A stretch of 64,000 nucleotides of DNA from Bacillus velezensis (GTDB lineage: Bacteria > Bacillota > Bacilli > Bacillales > Bacillaceae), in contig NZ_LLZC01000012.1 in NCBI RefSeq assembly GCF_001461825.1, positions 496,001 through 560,000 of the forward strand, written 5' to 3'. Positions within the stretch are counted from its first letter, which is position 1; each line of letters starts with the position of its first letter. Shown here in pieces: positions 1 through 9,408 of this stretch. A program made the position numbers and the translations under genes. The notes under the pieces are model-generated. The model ran no database searches. It was not told where the DNA came from and saw only the letters and a program-made list of their open reading frames with translations.

Positions 1-344
1 TTTCTGACTGGAAATGGGAGCTCCATAAAATCGCTTCTCAGCAGCAGCCTTTACGAAACGGCAATGTTGTGGATAAAGGGCTTATTACTGATAAAAAAAG
101 CAAAACGATTTATAAAATTGAGCCAAAGCGGTCTTTGCAGCCGGGCATATACGCATTCAAGGTTTACAAGCCTGAAGGGTACCCGGCCGACGAAGAAAAA
201 TTTGAGTGGTCAAAACCGATGAAACTCGTCAAATGCCGGGAACAGGCGACCGTTTCCGATCTAAAGAAAACGGAGAAAGAGCCGGCTGAGCCGGTAAAAG
301 AAAGCGGGGAAGAACATGAAAAAAACGCTGAAACTGATCAGTAA
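1..344 (+). CDS. tapA: TapA, TasA anchoring/assembly protein (3' end only)
   Basis: Only the C-terminal ~113 codons are present; the frame is open from base 3 and ends at TAA 342-344. TapA (YqxM) is the secreted accessory protein that helps TasA form fibres in the biofilm matrix. The visible part ends in a hydrophilic, Glu/Lys-rich tail, as expected for the poorly conserved TapA C-terminus. The stop overlaps the start of sipW by 29 bases, which indicates one tapA-sipW-tasA operon. Identification rests mainly on position before sipW-tasA plus recognisable sequence. The promoter and SinR operators lie outside the window. Confidence 0.9.
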   Translation, partial: SDWKWELHKIASQQQPLRNGNVVDKGLITDKKSKTIYKIEPKRSLQPGIYAFKVYKPEGYPADEEKFEWSKPMKLVKCREQATVSDLKKTEKEPAEPVKESGEEHEKNAETDQ

Positions 345-900
345 TATTTTGTATGCCGTCATCTTCAGCTTGATTATTGTGCTGACGTTAACGGTGATTT
401 CGACCCGGGCTTCCGGGGGTGAGCCGGCCATTTTCGGCTATACGCTGAAATCCGTGCTGTCGGGTTCAATGGACCCGGAATTTAAGACGGGTTCGCTCAT
501 AGCGGTAAAGAAAATTTCTGACGTGAATGACTTAAAAAAAGGGGATGTGATCACCTTTACGCAAGATGACGGAACAGCCGTCACACACAGAATAATCGGG
601 ATCACAAAAAAGGACGGGAACCTGCTGTTTGAGACAAAAGGGGACCATAATGCCGCCCCGGATGCCGCACCCGTTCAAGCTGAAAAAGTGGCGGCCCAGT
701 ATACGGGATATCAGCTTCCGTATGCCGGATATGTCATACATTTGGCCAGCCAGCCGATCGGAACGGCGATTCTGTTAATCGTTCCCGGCGTCATGCTTTT
801 GATTTACTCAATAACAGTCATTGTCAGCGCCCTCCGCGATATTGAGCGGAAAACGAAAGCGCTGGAAGAACATGCGAAAAAGGGAACCATCTCCACATGA
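316..900 (+). CDS. sipW: Signal peptidase I, ER/archaeal type (SipW)
   Basis: A 194-residue membrane signal peptidase that processes TapA and TasA. An N-terminal membrane segment (about residues 8-29) and a C-terminal one (about 147-172) flank the catalytic domain. The Ser in the SGSM motif (Ser51), the His in the THR motif (His91) and the Asp in KGDH (Asp110) give the Ser-His-Asp arrangement of ER-type enzymes, where bacterial types use Lys. It is four residues longer than B. subtilis SipW as I remember it. The ATG lies inside the tapA end, so translation is probably coupled. Confidence 0.96.
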   Translation: MKKTLKLISNILYAVIFSLIIVLTLTVISTRASGGEPAIFGYTLKSVLSGSMDPEFKTGSLIAVKKISDVNDLKKGDVITFTQDDGTAVTHRIIGITKKDGNLLFETKGDHNAAPDAAPVQAEKVAAQYTGYQLPYAGYVIHLASQPIGTAILLIVPGVMLLIYSITVIVSALRDIERKTKALEEHAKKGTIST

Positions 901-964
901 ATACGGTTGCAACCTGGCGACAGGATTTGATAACAAAAATAAAAAGTAAGGGGAGAGTACAAAC

Positions 965-1750
965 ATGGGTATGAAAAAGAAATTAAGCTTGGGCGTTGCC
1001 TCAGCCGCACTCGGTTTAGCATTAGTAGGAGGAGGCACATGGGCCGCATTTAATGATGTGAAGTCGACGGACGCTACATTTGCGTCAGGAACACTTGATT
1101 TATCGGCTAAAGAACAATCAGCCAATGTCAATTTGTCAAACTTAAAACCAGGCGATAAATTGACGAAAGATTTCGAATTCAGAAACAACGGTTCACTTGC
1201 CATTAAAGAAGTGCTGATGGCTTTGAATTTTACTGACTTTAAAGGAGCAAAGAAAGGAAATGAATCTGCGGAGGATTTCCTCAGCCAGTTTGAAATTACG
1301 GTTCTGACAGTCGGTAAAGAAGGGGGCAACGGCTATCCTAAAAATATCATTTTGAAGGCGGCCAGCCTGAAAGACTTATACTTAATGTCAACAAAACAGG
1401 ATAAAGCAGCTGCCGAAGCGATCAGCAAGCACATTGATCCGAAATTCCTGAGTGAGAGCGGAAAAGTCAATGTAGCAACCATTAACGGCAAAACAGCTCC
1501 TGAGTACGACGGAGTTCCGAAAACGCCTGCTGATTATGACCAGGTGAGAATGGAAATCCAATTTAAAAATGACACCGCAAAAACTGCGGACGGATTAAGT
1601 GTGCAAAACAAGTTCCAAGGCAATGCGATTTCTCTTCAATTCTCTTTTGAAGCAACGCAGTGGAACGGCTTGACCATTACGAAAGATCATACGGATAAAG
1701 ACGGTTACGTCAAGGAAAATGAAAAGGCTCACAGTGAGGATAAAAACTAA
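965..1750 (+). CDS. tasA: TasA, major biofilm matrix fibre protein
   Basis: A 261-residue secreted protein of the TasA/camelysin (M73-like) family and the main protein fibre of the Bacillus biofilm matrix. A classic signal peptide (MGMKKK start, then a hydrophobic Ala/Leu/Gly core to about residue 28) is followed by the AAFND segment where SipW cleavage is expected. The rest is a beta-rich, Lys/Asp-rich extracellular domain ending in a charged tail. The RBS GGGGAG lies 9 bases before the ATG. It is the last gene of the operon and ends at a strong bidirectional terminator shared with sinR. Confidence 0.97.
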   Translation: MGMKKKLSLGVASAALGLALVGGGTWAAFNDVKSTDATFASGTLDLSAKEQSANVNLSNLKPGDKLTKDFEFRNNGSLAIKEVLMALNFTDFKGAKKGNESAEDFLSQFEITVLTVGKEGGNGYPKNIILKAASLKDLYLMSTKQDKAAAEAISKHIDPKFLSESGKVNVATINGKTAPEYDGVPKTPADYDQVRMEIQFKNDTAKTADGLSVQNKFQGNAISLQFSFEATQWNGLTITKDHTDKDGYVKENEKAHSEDKN

Positions 1751-1768
1751 TCCGAAAGTCGGACAGTT

Positions 1769-1812
1769 AAAAGAGGAGTTGTGCACATATGGCGGCACTA
1801 CTCCTCTTTTTG
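1769..1812. terminator. Bidirectional terminator between tasA and sinR
   Basis: Perfect 11-base arms AAAAGAGGAGT (1769-1779) and ACTCCTCTTTT (1800-1810), with an inner GTGC/GCAC stem. A T run follows on the plus strand and the A run supplies one for the minus strand. The stop codon of sinR (1798-1800) lies inside the hairpin. Confidence 0.9.
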
Positions 1813-2133
1813 CGCTTTTCTCCATTTTTGATAATCTAAAAATTCACGAAATTGTTTTTTTGATACCCCGGATGTCATTGCATCGCGAACTAATTTCTCC
1901 CATTCACTATCTAATTGACCATCGTATTCGGTTTCATGTTTTTCATCAAGTAAAGTATGAACCGAGACGTCCAGAACAGCGGAGACTTTTTCGAGAAATT
2001 GAATGGAGGGGTTCGTCTGTAAATTTCGTTCTATTGAGCTTAAATAAGACTTCGCTACCCCAGCTTTTTCAGCTAGTTCTGATAGTGAGTAGCCTTTTTC
2101 TTTTCGGTATTGTTTAATACGCTGGCCAATCAA
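1798..2133 (-). CDS. sinR: SinR, master biofilm repressor
   Basis: A 111-residue DNA-binding repressor of the matrix operons (eps, tapA-sipW-tasA). An XRE-type helix-turn-helix fills residues 2-61 (IGQRIKQYRK start, SLSELAEKAGVAKSYLSS recognition region). The C-terminal helices (about 74-111) form the SinI-binding and tetramerisation part. The start is taken as TTG at 2133: the RBS AGGAAGGTGAT is correctly spaced for it but too close for the ATG at 2139. The sequence is almost identical to B. subtilis SinR. It lies 33 bases downstream of sinI, with tasA convergent. Confidence 0.96.
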   Translation of the reverse strand: MIGQRIKQYRKEKGYSLSELAEKAGVAKSYLSSIERNLQTNPSIQFLEKVSAVLDVSVHTLLDEKHETEYDGQLDSEWEKLVRDAMTSGVSKKQFREFLDYQKWRKAQKEE

Positions 2134-2166
2134 TGTCATCACCTTCCTTGTGATATTATAGCACAT

Positions 2167-2340
2167 TCAGAAAGGATTTACGGTATGACTTCTGGCTGCC
2201 TGGATATGTTGAGAAGACTTTTTATTCGAAAGCAGGTATTTGCGTATTTCTTCTAGGCTGATATTTGCTTTTTGGGCTTCTAATATCAGCTCAACCCATT
2301 CCTTATCTAATTGTGAAAATTCTGTTTTTGCATTTTTCAT
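2167..2340 (-). CDS. sinI: SinI, anti-repressor of SinR
   Basis: A 57-residue protein read by hand. It starts MKNAKTEF and ends AARSHTVNPF, the same length and same ends as B. subtilis SinI. The central stretch LDKEWVELILEAQKANIS followed by EEIRKYLL is the helix-hook-helix that pairs with the SinR C-terminal domain and breaks its tetramer. RBS AGGAGGAGAAAATGC precedes the ATG. It is directly upstream of sinR on the same strand. Transcription is expected to be switched on by phosphorylated Spo0A. Confidence 0.95.
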   Translation of the reverse strand: MKNAKTEFSQLDKEWVELILEAQKANISLEEIRKYLLSNKKSSQHIQAARSHTVNPF

Positions 2341-2463
2341 GCATTTTCTCCTCCTAAAATACTTGTTTATGTATTTCAGCCAATCCGGCCATGACCTTAT
2401 CTTTACATGTCTGGAAGTGATTCATCGCATGCGAAACGCCAGAAATTTTTTCTATATACTTTT

Positions 2464-2505
2464 ATTATAATATAGAATTTCCAGAAAAAACGGGAAAGGT
2501 GTCGA
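2464..2505 (-). promoter_or_regulatory. sinI promoter with Spo0A box
   Basis: Reading the minus strand, a perfect -10 TATAAT lies at 2469-2464, but no good -35 is found at the right distance (2487-2492). A perfect 0A box (TGTCGAA, 2499-2505 on the plus strand) is centred about 45 bases upstream of the expected start. A weak -35 plus an adjacent 0A box is the pattern of a Spo0A-activated promoter. Site seen; function inferred from sinI control in B. subtilis. Confidence 0.65.
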
Positions 2506-2516
2506 ATGGATAACGC

Positions 2517-3311
2517 TTATCCAGAAAAATTACTTTGCAGGAAAAATAAACCGCCGTTTTCAATCTGAATGTGAATTTTCGGCTGATATAAGGCTTTCAG
2601 CGCTTGTTTTTCCAAATGGTATTCCTCAGGTTTTTCCTCTGTCTGCTCATAAAACTGATCGAGCAGCCTGAGGTCCTTTTTCCATCTGGCGATCGCGCTG
2701 TCAGCCCAGTCTGACGGCTCTTTGGCGGCAGCGTCTTTTAAGTAATGCTCCATCCTTTTAATCCCGCTTTCCGGCTTAATCATCGGCGATATGGTAAAGC
2801 AATAGTCTGATATTTGCGAGGTCAGCGGAAGCGGTGCAAGCTTCTGCTGAAACCCTTCTATAATTGTTCCAGAAACAAGATGCAGGCCTAAAGACAAAAG
2901 TCTGTCTTTTTTCATGTCGGATTGGTATGAAATCACTACATTTAATCCCAGCCAGGGCTGAAGCGGCACTCTGGCTCCGGCTGATACAATTTTCTCATAT
3001 ATTCTTGTAAATCTCCCATTTTGTTTAACTGCTTGAAAGATTTGAAAGAGGCGCGGGGCTCCAAAGTAAATAAATTCGCCGTCCATATCCTCCGGAGCCG
3101 TTTCTTTATCAGTGATGAACGTGATCTTCATCGGGTTCGGTTCGCCGCCCGTTTTTTCACGCCAATGCCAATAAAACGGGCGGTTCATAATTTGTTTGTC
3201 CATCTCGACCGTCAACTGAACCGTCATAAAACCCGGCCCGTGTTCTGTAATCGGACAGTGGTTCGCTTCAAAAAAGCGCAGTAAAAATTCGTGAACCTCC
3301 TGCTGTCTCAT
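2517..3311 (-). CDS. yqhG: YqhG family protein, function unknown
   Basis: A 264-residue soluble protein matching the conserved Bacillus YqhG family, which has no assigned function. No signal peptide or membrane segment is visible. The N-terminal half reads as an alpha/beta domain with beta-rich stretches (e.g. FMTVQLTVEMDKQ, NVVISYQ); the C-terminal third is helical and charged. RBS AAAGGAGGAAG lies before ATG 3311. It starts 21 bases after the helicase yqhH on the same strand, so the two are very likely co-transcribed and perhaps functionally linked. Confidence 0.85.
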   Translation of the reverse strand: MRQQEVHEFLLRFFEANHCPITEHGPGFMTVQLTVEMDKQIMNRPFYWHWREKTGGEPNPMKITFITDKETAPEDMDGEFIYFGAPRLFQIFQAVKQNGRFTRIYEKIVSAGARVPLQPWLGLNVVISYQSDMKKDRLLSLGLHLVSGTIIEGFQQKLAPLPLTSQISDYCFTISPMIKPESGIKRMEHYLKDAAAKEPSDWADSAIARWKKDLRLLDQFYEQTEEKPEEYHLEKQALKALYQPKIHIQIENGGLFFLQSNFSG

Positions 3312-3332
3312 GTCGCGCTTCCTCCTTTTAGA

Positions 3333-5003
3333 TTAAGATCCTTTTTTTCTGGCGGGCTTTTCCGTACCGTACGACAGAAAAGAGGTGAGATTGTCCATTT
3401 TGATTCTCATTTCTTCCTCTGTCAGCGAATGGCATAAAATATCATGCAAATGGTCTTCAAAATTGCTCACTTTGATTTTTGTTAAAATGTCATCTAATTC
3501 TCCGACGACATTTTCAAATAAATGAATTTTGTCATACAGAAGTTTTAAGATATGCTCTTCCACCGTATGTTTTGTCGCCATATTGTAGATATGGACATCT
3601 CTTTCCTGACCGAGTCTGTGAATCCTTCCGATTCTTTGTTCAAGCCGCATCGGGTTCCACGGGAGGTCATAATTGATAATATGGTTGCAAAATTGCAGGT
3701 TGATCCCTTCGCCTCCGGCTTCTGTAGCGATCAGCACCTGCACTTTGCCGCGGAAGAGATCCTTCATCCAGTCTTTTTTTCCGCGTTTAAATCCGCCTCT
3801 GAACGGAACGGAGCTTATGCCGTTCTGCTGAAGGAACCATTGCAGGTAAATCTGTGTCGCCCTGTATTCAGTAAAAATAATGACTTTATCATTAATCTTT
3901 TGGATCAAGTCAACAACTTGAATCGCTTTTGAGTTTTGCGTGACTTGATTGATGCGGTCCATTAAATTAGCGATCGTCTGATCATCGAATGCGGGCGCTT
4001 GTTTGTCTTTTTGGTCAAGCATTTTTTTGAGCGTCATATACACGGCTTCCCTGCTTGAACAGCACTCTCTTTGCAGCGTCATAATGGAAAATGCGCTTGC
4101 GGGCTTTTCCGTGCCGTTTTTCAGTGCGGCGATGTCATCGTAAAGCGCCTGTTCCGTCGGTGAAAAGGTGATCGGCACTGTTTTCACGTGGCGCTTCGTC
4201 CATGTAAGGCCGGTGTCGCTCCGCGTGTTGCGGATCATCACCTTATTGACGAGCTCTTTCAAATGCTCATGAGCGTCAATCCCGTCCTTCTGATTGAAGG
4301 TTTCTTGAAATCCGCTTTCATTTCCTAAATGGCCGGGCTTTAACAGTGACACTAAATTGAAGATTTCTTCGATCCGGTTTTGAATCGGCGTCGCCGTCAG
4401 AAGCAGGCAGTATTTCTTCACAAGACTTCTCGCAAATTCATAATTTTTCGTTTTGCTGTTTTTGAGCTTGTGCGCCTCGTCAATAATGACGAGATCATAC
4501 GGAATAGAAAGCACAATGTCCTTGTGAGGCGAGCGTTTGGCCGTATCAATAGAAGAAACGACGATATCGCACTGTTCCCACACATAGCTTTTCTTCTGTT
4601 CAACAGCGGGTATCAAAAACTTCTCCTGAAGCTCTTTGACCCACTGGGAAACGAGTGATGCCGGCACAAGAATCAGGATTTTTTTGGCCAGCCCGCGAAT
4701 CATGTATTCTTTTAAAATCAGGCCCGCTTCCACCGTTTTTCCGAGCCCCACTTCATCAGCTAAAATCGCCTTGCCGTTCATTTTTTCAACGACTTTCTGC
4801 GCGACTTCAAGCTGATGGGGAAGCGGAGTGAAATCGGGCAGGTATAAAGGAGCCCTCAATCCTTCAAATTCAGGAATGGCAAGGGTCTGCTGGACTTCAG
4901 CCGACAGTTTGTACATCTCCCAATTTGACCAGGGACCGTCCGTTTTCAGCCGCTCAGAAAACTCTCCCGGCCAGTTTGCATCAAATATGATCTCTGCTGT
5001 CAT
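3333..5003 (-). CDS. yqhH: SNF2/RapA-type helicase YqhH
   Basis: A 556-residue SWI2/SNF2-superfamily ATPase. The DEAD-like N-terminal half contains the Q-like LPHQLEVAQK segment, Walker A LADEVGLGKT, motif II DEAH and motif III LLLTATPIQNR. The C-terminal helicase half has IIFTEYRAT, ATEAGGEGINLQ and motif VI QRIGRIHRLGQ. It resembles RapA/HepA, which remodel RNA polymerase or nucleoprotein complexes; the true substrate is unknown. The start at 5003 (MTAEIIFD) has RBS AAAGGCGG; upstream in-frame starts at 5126 and 5045 would run towards the divergent riboswitch leader and lack a good RBS. Confidence 0.87.
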   Translation of the reverse strand: MTAEIIFDANWPGEFSERLKTDGPWSNWEMYKLSAEVQQTLAIPEFEGLRAPLYLPDFTPLPHQLEVAQKVVEKMNGKAILADEVGLGKTVEAGLILKEYMIRGLAKKILILVPASLVSQWVKELQEKFLIPAVEQKKSYVWEQCDIVVSSIDTAKRSPHKDIVLSIPYDLVIIDEAHKLKNSKTKNYEFARSLVKKYCLLLTATPIQNRIEEIFNLVSLLKPGHLGNESGFQETFNQKDGIDAHEHLKELVNKVMIRNTRSDTGLTWTKRHVKTVPITFSPTEQALYDDIAALKNGTEKPASAFSIMTLQRECCSSREAVYMTLKKMLDQKDKQAPAFDDQTIANLMDRINQVTQNSKAIQVVDLIQKINDKVIIFTEYRATQIYLQWFLQQNGISSVPFRGGFKRGKKDWMKDLFRGKVQVLIATEAGGEGINLQFCNHIINYDLPWNPMRLEQRIGRIHRLGQERDVHIYNMATKHTVEEHILKLLYDKIHLFENVVGELDDILTKIKVSNFEDHLHDILCHSLTEEEMRIKMDNLTSFLSYGTEKPARKKGS

Positions 5004-5149
5004 ATGTAACAAAACCGCCTTTCTTTTAAAAAACTGATTTATCATAATTTTTGTTGCCGGACGTAAGTGAGGGTGGTAGGATATAAGTAATGATTTCACT
5101 AAAAGATATTGCTTTAGTATGTCCATAAAATTGGTAAATATGAGCGAAT

Positions 5150-5340
5150 GACAGCAAGGGGAGAGACTCGGACGAAAGATGGGCGTCCGGGCGCCGAAGG
5201 AGCAAACTGCGGAGTGAATCTCTCAGGCAAAAGAACTCTTGCTCGACGCAACTCTGGAGAGTGTCTGCACTTAGAAGAAGCAGGCCACCAAAGGGGACGT
5301 CTTTATGATATGTTCATAAAGTAAACTTTCAGGTGCCGGG
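5150..5340 (+). ncRNA. Tandem glycine riboswitch (gcvT motif)
   Basis: Two adjacent glycine aptamers. Aptamer 1 is roughly 5154-5242, with outer arms GCAAG/CTTGC and the conserved GCCGAAGGAGCAA and ATCTCTCAGGCAAAAG blocks. Aptamer 2 is roughly 5243-5340, with ACTCTGGAGAG, CCACCAAAGGGG and ACTTTCAGGTGCCGGGACAG. Glycine binding is known to switch on the gcvT operon in Bacillus. It sits between the divergent yqhH and gcvT, directly before a terminator that serves as expression platform. Confidence 0.95.
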
Positions 5341-5388
5341 ACAGAGAAACCTTCATTTTCATGAGGTGTTTCTCTGTCCTTTTTTATA
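5339..5388 (+). terminator. Riboswitch-controlled terminator before gcvT
   Basis: GGACAGAGAAACCTTCAT pairs with ATGAGGTGTTTCTCTGTCC and is followed by TTTTTTAT. The left arm overlaps the last conserved bases of aptamer 2 (GGGACAG), so glycine binding can compete with terminator formation, giving an ON switch. Confidence 0.9.
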
Positions 5389-5426
5389 TGTTTTTACAAT
5401 GCGCCAATGACTGAAGGGGGAAGATG

Positions 5427-6527
5427 ATGCTGAAACGAACACCGCTTTATGACGTGTATAAAGAATACGGCGGAAAAACAATTGATTTTGGAGGATGGGA
5501 GCTGCCGGTTCAATTTTCTTCTATTAAAGAGGAGCATGAAGCCGTCCGTACAAAAGCGGGCCTGTTTGATGTGTCCCATATGGGGGAAGTTGAAGTATCC
5601 GGTAAAGACGCCCTGTCTTTTCTGCAAAAAATGATGACAAATGACGTTGCCGATTTAAAGCCGGGAAACGCGCTCTATACTGCCATGTGTTTTCCTGACG
5701 GCGGTACGGTGGATGACTTGCTGATCTATCAGAAAAGCGGGAGCTGCTATCTGCTCGTGATTAACGCGTCTAATATTGAAAAAGACATCGCTTGGCTGAC
5801 GGAACATGCAGAAGGCGATGTCACGCTGACGAATCAGTCTGACGGGATTTCACTGCTTGCCGTTCAGGGGCCGAATGCTCAGTCGGTTCTTGCGAAGCTG
5901 ACTGAATGTGATTTGTCCTCCTTAAAGCCGTTTACGTTTATTGATGGGGCGGACGTTGCCGGACGACAAGTCCTGCTTTCAAGAACAGGCTATACCGGTG
6001 AAGACGGGTTTGAGTTATATTGCCGCAATGAAGATGCAGTTCATCTATTTAAGGAGATACTTGCAGCGGGAGAGTATGAAGGTCTCGTTCCGTGCGGCCT
6101 CGGCGCCCGTGATACGCTGAGATTTGAAGCGAAGCTTGCTTTATACGGTCAGGAATTGACGAAAGATATTACACCGATTGAAGCCGGAATCGGATTTGCC
6201 GTGAAACACAAGAAAGATTCCGATTTTTTCGGGAAGTCTGTATTGCGCGAACAGAAAGAAAAAGGAGCCCCGCGAAAGCTGGTCGGACTTGAGATGATTG
6301 AAAAAGGGATTCCGAGACACGGGTACGCCGTGAAAAAAGACGGTGTTCCGATCGGTGAAGTCACGACAGGCACGCAATCTCCGACTTTAAAGAAAAATAT
6401 CGGCCTTGCCTTAATCAAAACGGAATTCAGTGAAGTCGGAACGGAAGTAGAAGTGGAAATCCGTAAAAAAACGGTAAAAGCGAAGATTGTCCGCACACCG
6501 TTTTATAAACGTCCAAAACAGAGCTGA
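5427..6527 (+). CDS. gcvT: Aminomethyltransferase, glycine cleavage T protein
   Basis: A 366-residue folate-dependent T protein. It takes the aminomethyl group from lipoyl-GcvH and passes the C1 unit to tetrahydrofolate, releasing ammonia. Family blocks are visible in order: [53 protein letters not shown] and [11 protein letters not shown], then the C-terminal barrel ([16 protein letters not shown]). Start 5427 is preferred because AAGGGGG is 6 bases away; ATG 5424 would be only 3 bases away. First gene of gcvT-gcvPA-gcvPB behind the glycine riboswitch. Confidence 0.97.
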   Translation: MLKRTPLYDVYKEYGGKTIDFGGWELPVQFSSIKEEHEAVRTKAGLFDVSHMGEVEVSGKDALSFLQKMMTNDVADLKPGNALYTAMCFPDGGTVDDLLIYQKSGSCYLLVINASNIEKDIAWLTEHAEGDVTLTNQSDGISLLAVQGPNAQSVLAKLTECDLSSLKPFTFIDGADVAGRQVLLSRTGYTGEDGFELYCRNEDAVHLFKEILAAGEYEGLVPCGLGARDTLRFEAKLALYGQELTKDITPIEAGIGFAVKHKKDSDFFGKSVLREQKEKGAPRKLVGLEMIEKGIPRHGYAVKKDGVPIGEVTTGTQSPTLKKNIGLALIKTEFSEVGTEVEVEIRKKTVKAKIVRTPFYKRPKQS

Positions 6528-6541
6528 AAAAGGAGAGTCAT

Positions 6542-7888
6542 ATGAAGCATCGATATTTGCCCGCGACAGAACAGGATAAAAAAGAAATGCTGAAAGCCAT
6601 CGGCGCAGAAACAATTGATGAACTGTTTGCCGATATTCCGGAAAATGTACGGTTTCAAAAAGACTACCGCATTAAACAAGCAAAGTCAGAAACTGAGCTG
6701 ACGAGAGAGCTGACAAAGCTTGCGGCGAAAAATAAAGACGCTGTTACATATGCATCTTTTCTGGGTGCAGGAGTGTACGATCACTACCAGCCGGTTATCG
6801 TCGATCATGTGATATCCCGATCAGAGTTTTACACGGCGTATACGCCTTATCAGCCTGAAATCTCACAAGGAGAGCTGCAGGCGATTTTTGAATTTCAAAC
6901 GATGATCTGTGAATTAACGGGAATGGATATCGCAAACTCCTCTATGTACGACGGGGGAACGGCGCTGGCGGAAGCGGCGATGCTTGCGTCGGGCCATACG
7001 AAAAAGAAAAAAATCGTCATTTCCGCAGCCGTTCATCCGGAATCACGGGATGTTTTGAAAACATACGCAAAGGGCCAATATATTGAGGTTGTAGAGGTGC
7101 CCGCGAAAAACGGCGTCACAGATCTTGAAGCATTGGAAAATGCCGTTTGTGATGAAACGGCCGCCGTGATCGTCCAGTATCCGAACTTCTTCGGACAAAT
7201 CGAGCCGTTAAAGGACATTGAGCCGCTCGCACATAAAGGAAACAGCCAGCTGATTGTTTCTTCAAACCCGCTCGCGCTCGGTATTTTGACACCGCCCGGG
7301 GCATACGGAGCTGATATCGTCGTCGGGGACGCGCAGCCTTTCGGCATACCTGCGGCGTTCGGCGGCCCGCACTGCGGCTATTTTGCAGTAACGAAAAAAC
7401 TGATGAGAAAGGTGCCGGGCCGGCTTGTCGGCCAAACGGAAGATGAAAACGGGCGAAGAGGCTTTGTTCTCACTCTTCAGGCGCGCGAGCAGCATATCAG
7501 AAGAGACAAAGCCACGTCTAACATTTGCTCAAATCAGGCGCTGAATGCTTTAGCGGCTTCAGTTACGATGACGGCGCTCGGAAAAAACGGCGTCAAAGAC
7601 ATGGCCCGCCAAAATATATTGAAAGCTGATTACGCGAGACGCCAAGCGGAAAAAGCCGGCTTGCACGTAGCATTTGACGGCCCGATATTTAATGAATTTG
7701 CCGTCAGGCTGAATCTTCCCGTCAAGGAAGCAAACCGGCGGCTCCTGCAAGACGGCATAATCGGCGGATATGATTTAGGCCTTGCGTATCCGGAACTGAA
7801 TCAGCATATGCTCATTGCTGTCACAGAGCTGAGAACAAAAGAAGAGATCGATTCGCTTATTGCGGGATTGGGGGATCAACATGAATAA
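6542..7888 (+). CDS. gcvPA: Glycine dehydrogenase (decarboxylating) subunit 1
   Basis: The 448-residue N-terminal half of the split P protein. With GcvPB it decarboxylates glycine and loads the aminomethyl group onto lipoyl-GcvH. It has the aminotransferase fold of the P family but lacks the PLP lysine, which is in GcvPB. Recognisable stretches include [31 protein letters not shown] and [24 protein letters not shown] lies 15 bases after gcvT. The end overlaps gcvPB by 8 bases, so the two subunits are translationally coupled. Confidence 0.97.
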   Translation: MKHRYLPATEQDKKEMLKAIGAETIDELFADIPENVRFQKDYRIKQAKSETELTRELTKLAAKNKDAVTYASFLGAGVYDHYQPVIVDHVISRSEFYTAYTPYQPEISQGELQAIFEFQTMICELTGMDIANSSMYDGGTALAEAAMLASGHTKKKKIVISAAVHPESRDVLKTYAKGQYIEVVEVPAKNGVTDLEALENAVCDETAAVIVQYPNFFGQIEPLKDIEPLAHKGNSQLIVSSNPLALGILTPPGAYGADIVVGDAQPFGIPAAFGGPHCGYFAVTKKLMRKVPGRLVGQTEDENGRRGFVLTLQAREQHIRRDKATSNICSNQALNALAASVTMTALGKNGVKDMARQNILKADYARRQAEKAGLHVAFDGPIFNEFAVRLNLPVKEANRRLLQDGIIGGYDLGLAYPELNQHMLIAVTELRTKEEIDSLIAGLGDQHE

Positions 7889-9356
7889 TCAAGATCAGGC
7901 GCTTATTTTTGAAATGTCCCGCGAAGGGCGTATCGGTTACAGCCTTCCGGAGCTTGATGTGCCGGAAACAGAGCTTGAAAGTCTTCTTCCCGGTGACTAT
8001 ATCCGCGATGAAGACGCAAAGCTGCCGGAAGTATCAGAGCTCGATATTATGCGGCATTATACCGCTCTTTCTAAGAGGAACCACGGAGTTGATTCAGGCT
8101 TTTACCCGCTCGGCTCTTGTACGATGAAATACAATCCGAAATTAAATGAAAAAATTGCCCGGATCGCAGGTTTTTCCGCTATTCATCCGCTTCAGGACGA
8201 GGACACGGTTCAGGGGGCGCTTGAGCTTTTATACGATTTAAGCGGACACTTGGAGGAGATTACGGGCATGGACGAGGTGACGCTGCAGCCTGCGGCGGGC
8301 GCTCACGGCGAATGGACCGGTCTGATGATGATCCGCGCCTATCACGAAGCGCGGGGAGACTTCGGACGGACGAAGGTGATTGTCCCTGATTCAGCCCACG
8401 GCACGAATCCGGCATCCGCCACGGTCGCCGGTTTTGAAACGATTACCGTCAAGTCAAATGAGCACGGGCTGGTTGACATTGAAGATTTGAAAAGAGCGGT
8501 AAATGAAGAAACAGCGGCGCTGATGCTGACGAATCCGAACACCCTCGGGTTATTTGAGGAAAACATTACGGAAATGGCTGAAATCGTCCATCAGGCCGGC
8601 GGAAAGCTTTATTATGACGGAGCGAATTTAAATGCCGTTTTAAGTAAAGCAAGACCGGGAGATATGGGATTTGACGTCGTTCACCTTAATCTGCATAAAA
8701 CATTTACCGGGCCGCACGGCGGGGGAGGACCTGGCTCAGGGCCGGTCGGCGTAAAAAAAGAATTCATTCCGTATCTGCCGAAACCCGTTCTCACGAAAAA
8801 AGAGGGGCGTTTGACGTTTGACTATGACCGGCCGCAGTCGATCGGGCGCGTAAAACCTTATTACGGCAACTTCGGCATTAATGTCAGAGCCTACACGTAT
8901 ATCCGTTCCATGGGGCCTGACGGCTTAAAAGCTGTGACCGAAAACGCGGTTTTAAATGCAAATTATATGATGAGAAGACTCGCGCCTTATTATGATCTCC
9001 CGTATGACCGTCATTGCAAGCATGAATTTGTGTTATCGGGTAGAAGGCAGAAAAAGCTTGGCGTACGAACGCTTGATATTGCCAAACGGCTTTTGGATTT
9101 CGGCTATCATCCGCCGACTGTGTATTTTCCTCTCAATGTTGAAGAAAGCATCATGATCGAACCGACGGAAACGGAATCAAAGGAAACGCTTGATGCGTTT
9201 ATAGATGCCATGATTCAAATTGCGCGGGAAGCGGAGGAATCGCCTGAAATCGTTCAGGAGGCGCCGCATACAACAGTTGTCAAAAGAATGGATGAAACCA
9301 AGGCGGCAAGAAAGCCGGTTTTAAAGTACGAACGTACACCTGACGTCAGCCGCTGA
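7881..9356 (+). CDS. gcvPB: Glycine dehydrogenase (decarboxylating) subunit 2
   Basis: A 491-residue catalytic subunit with the PLP lysine in [16 protein letters not shown] (around residue 270). Other family signatures are [24 protein letters not shown] and [11 protein letters not shown]. Start ATG 7881 with upstream GGGGGAT overlaps the gcvPA end. Last gene of the glycine cleavage operon; GcvH and lipoamide dehydrogenase must come from elsewhere in the genome. It is followed by a bidirectional terminator. Confidence 0.97.
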   Translation: MNNQDQALIFEMSREGRIGYSLPELDVPETELESLLPGDYIRDEDAKLPEVSELDIMRHYTALSKRNHGVDSGFYPLGSCTMKYNPKLNEKIARIAGFSAIHPLQDEDTVQGALELLYDLSGHLEEITGMDEVTLQPAAGAHGEWTGLMMIRAYHEARGDFGRTKVIVPDSAHGTNPASATVAGFETITVKSNEHGLVDIEDLKRAVNEETAALMLTNPNTLGLFEENITEMAEIVHQAGGKLYYDGANLNAVLSKARPGDMGFDVVHLNLHKTFTGPHGGGGPGSGPVGVKKEFIPYLPKPVLTKKEGRLTFDYDRPQSIGRVKPYYGNFGINVRAYTYIRSMGPDGLKAVTENAVLNANYMMRRLAPYYDLPYDRHCKHEFVLSGRRQKKLGVRTLDIAKRLLDFGYHPPTVYFPLNVEESIMIEPTETESKETLDAFIDAMIQIAREAEESPEIVQEAPHTTVVKRMDETKAARKPVLKYERTPDVSR

Positions 9357-9365
9357 CAAGGTATA

Positions 9366-9403
9366 AAAAAAGAGCTTCCGTATAAAACGGACAGCTCTTT
9401 TTT
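9366..9403. terminator. Bidirectional terminator gcvPB / yqhL
   Basis: Arms AAAAAAGAGCT (9366-9376) and AGCTCTTTTTT (9393-9403), plus an inner TCCGT/ACGGA stem. Serves the two convergent genes. Confidence 0.9.
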
Positions 9404-9408
9404 CATGA

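Noticed and set aside
808..1329. 173-codon minus-strand frame opposite sipW end and tasA start
   Set aside because: Its sequence mirrors the tasA signal-peptide codons; no independent promoter or RBS.
1719..2117. 132-codon plus-strand frame running from the tasA end over sinR
   Set aside because: It crosses the tasA-sinR terminator and is antisense to sinR; the sinR coding sequence explains the conservation.
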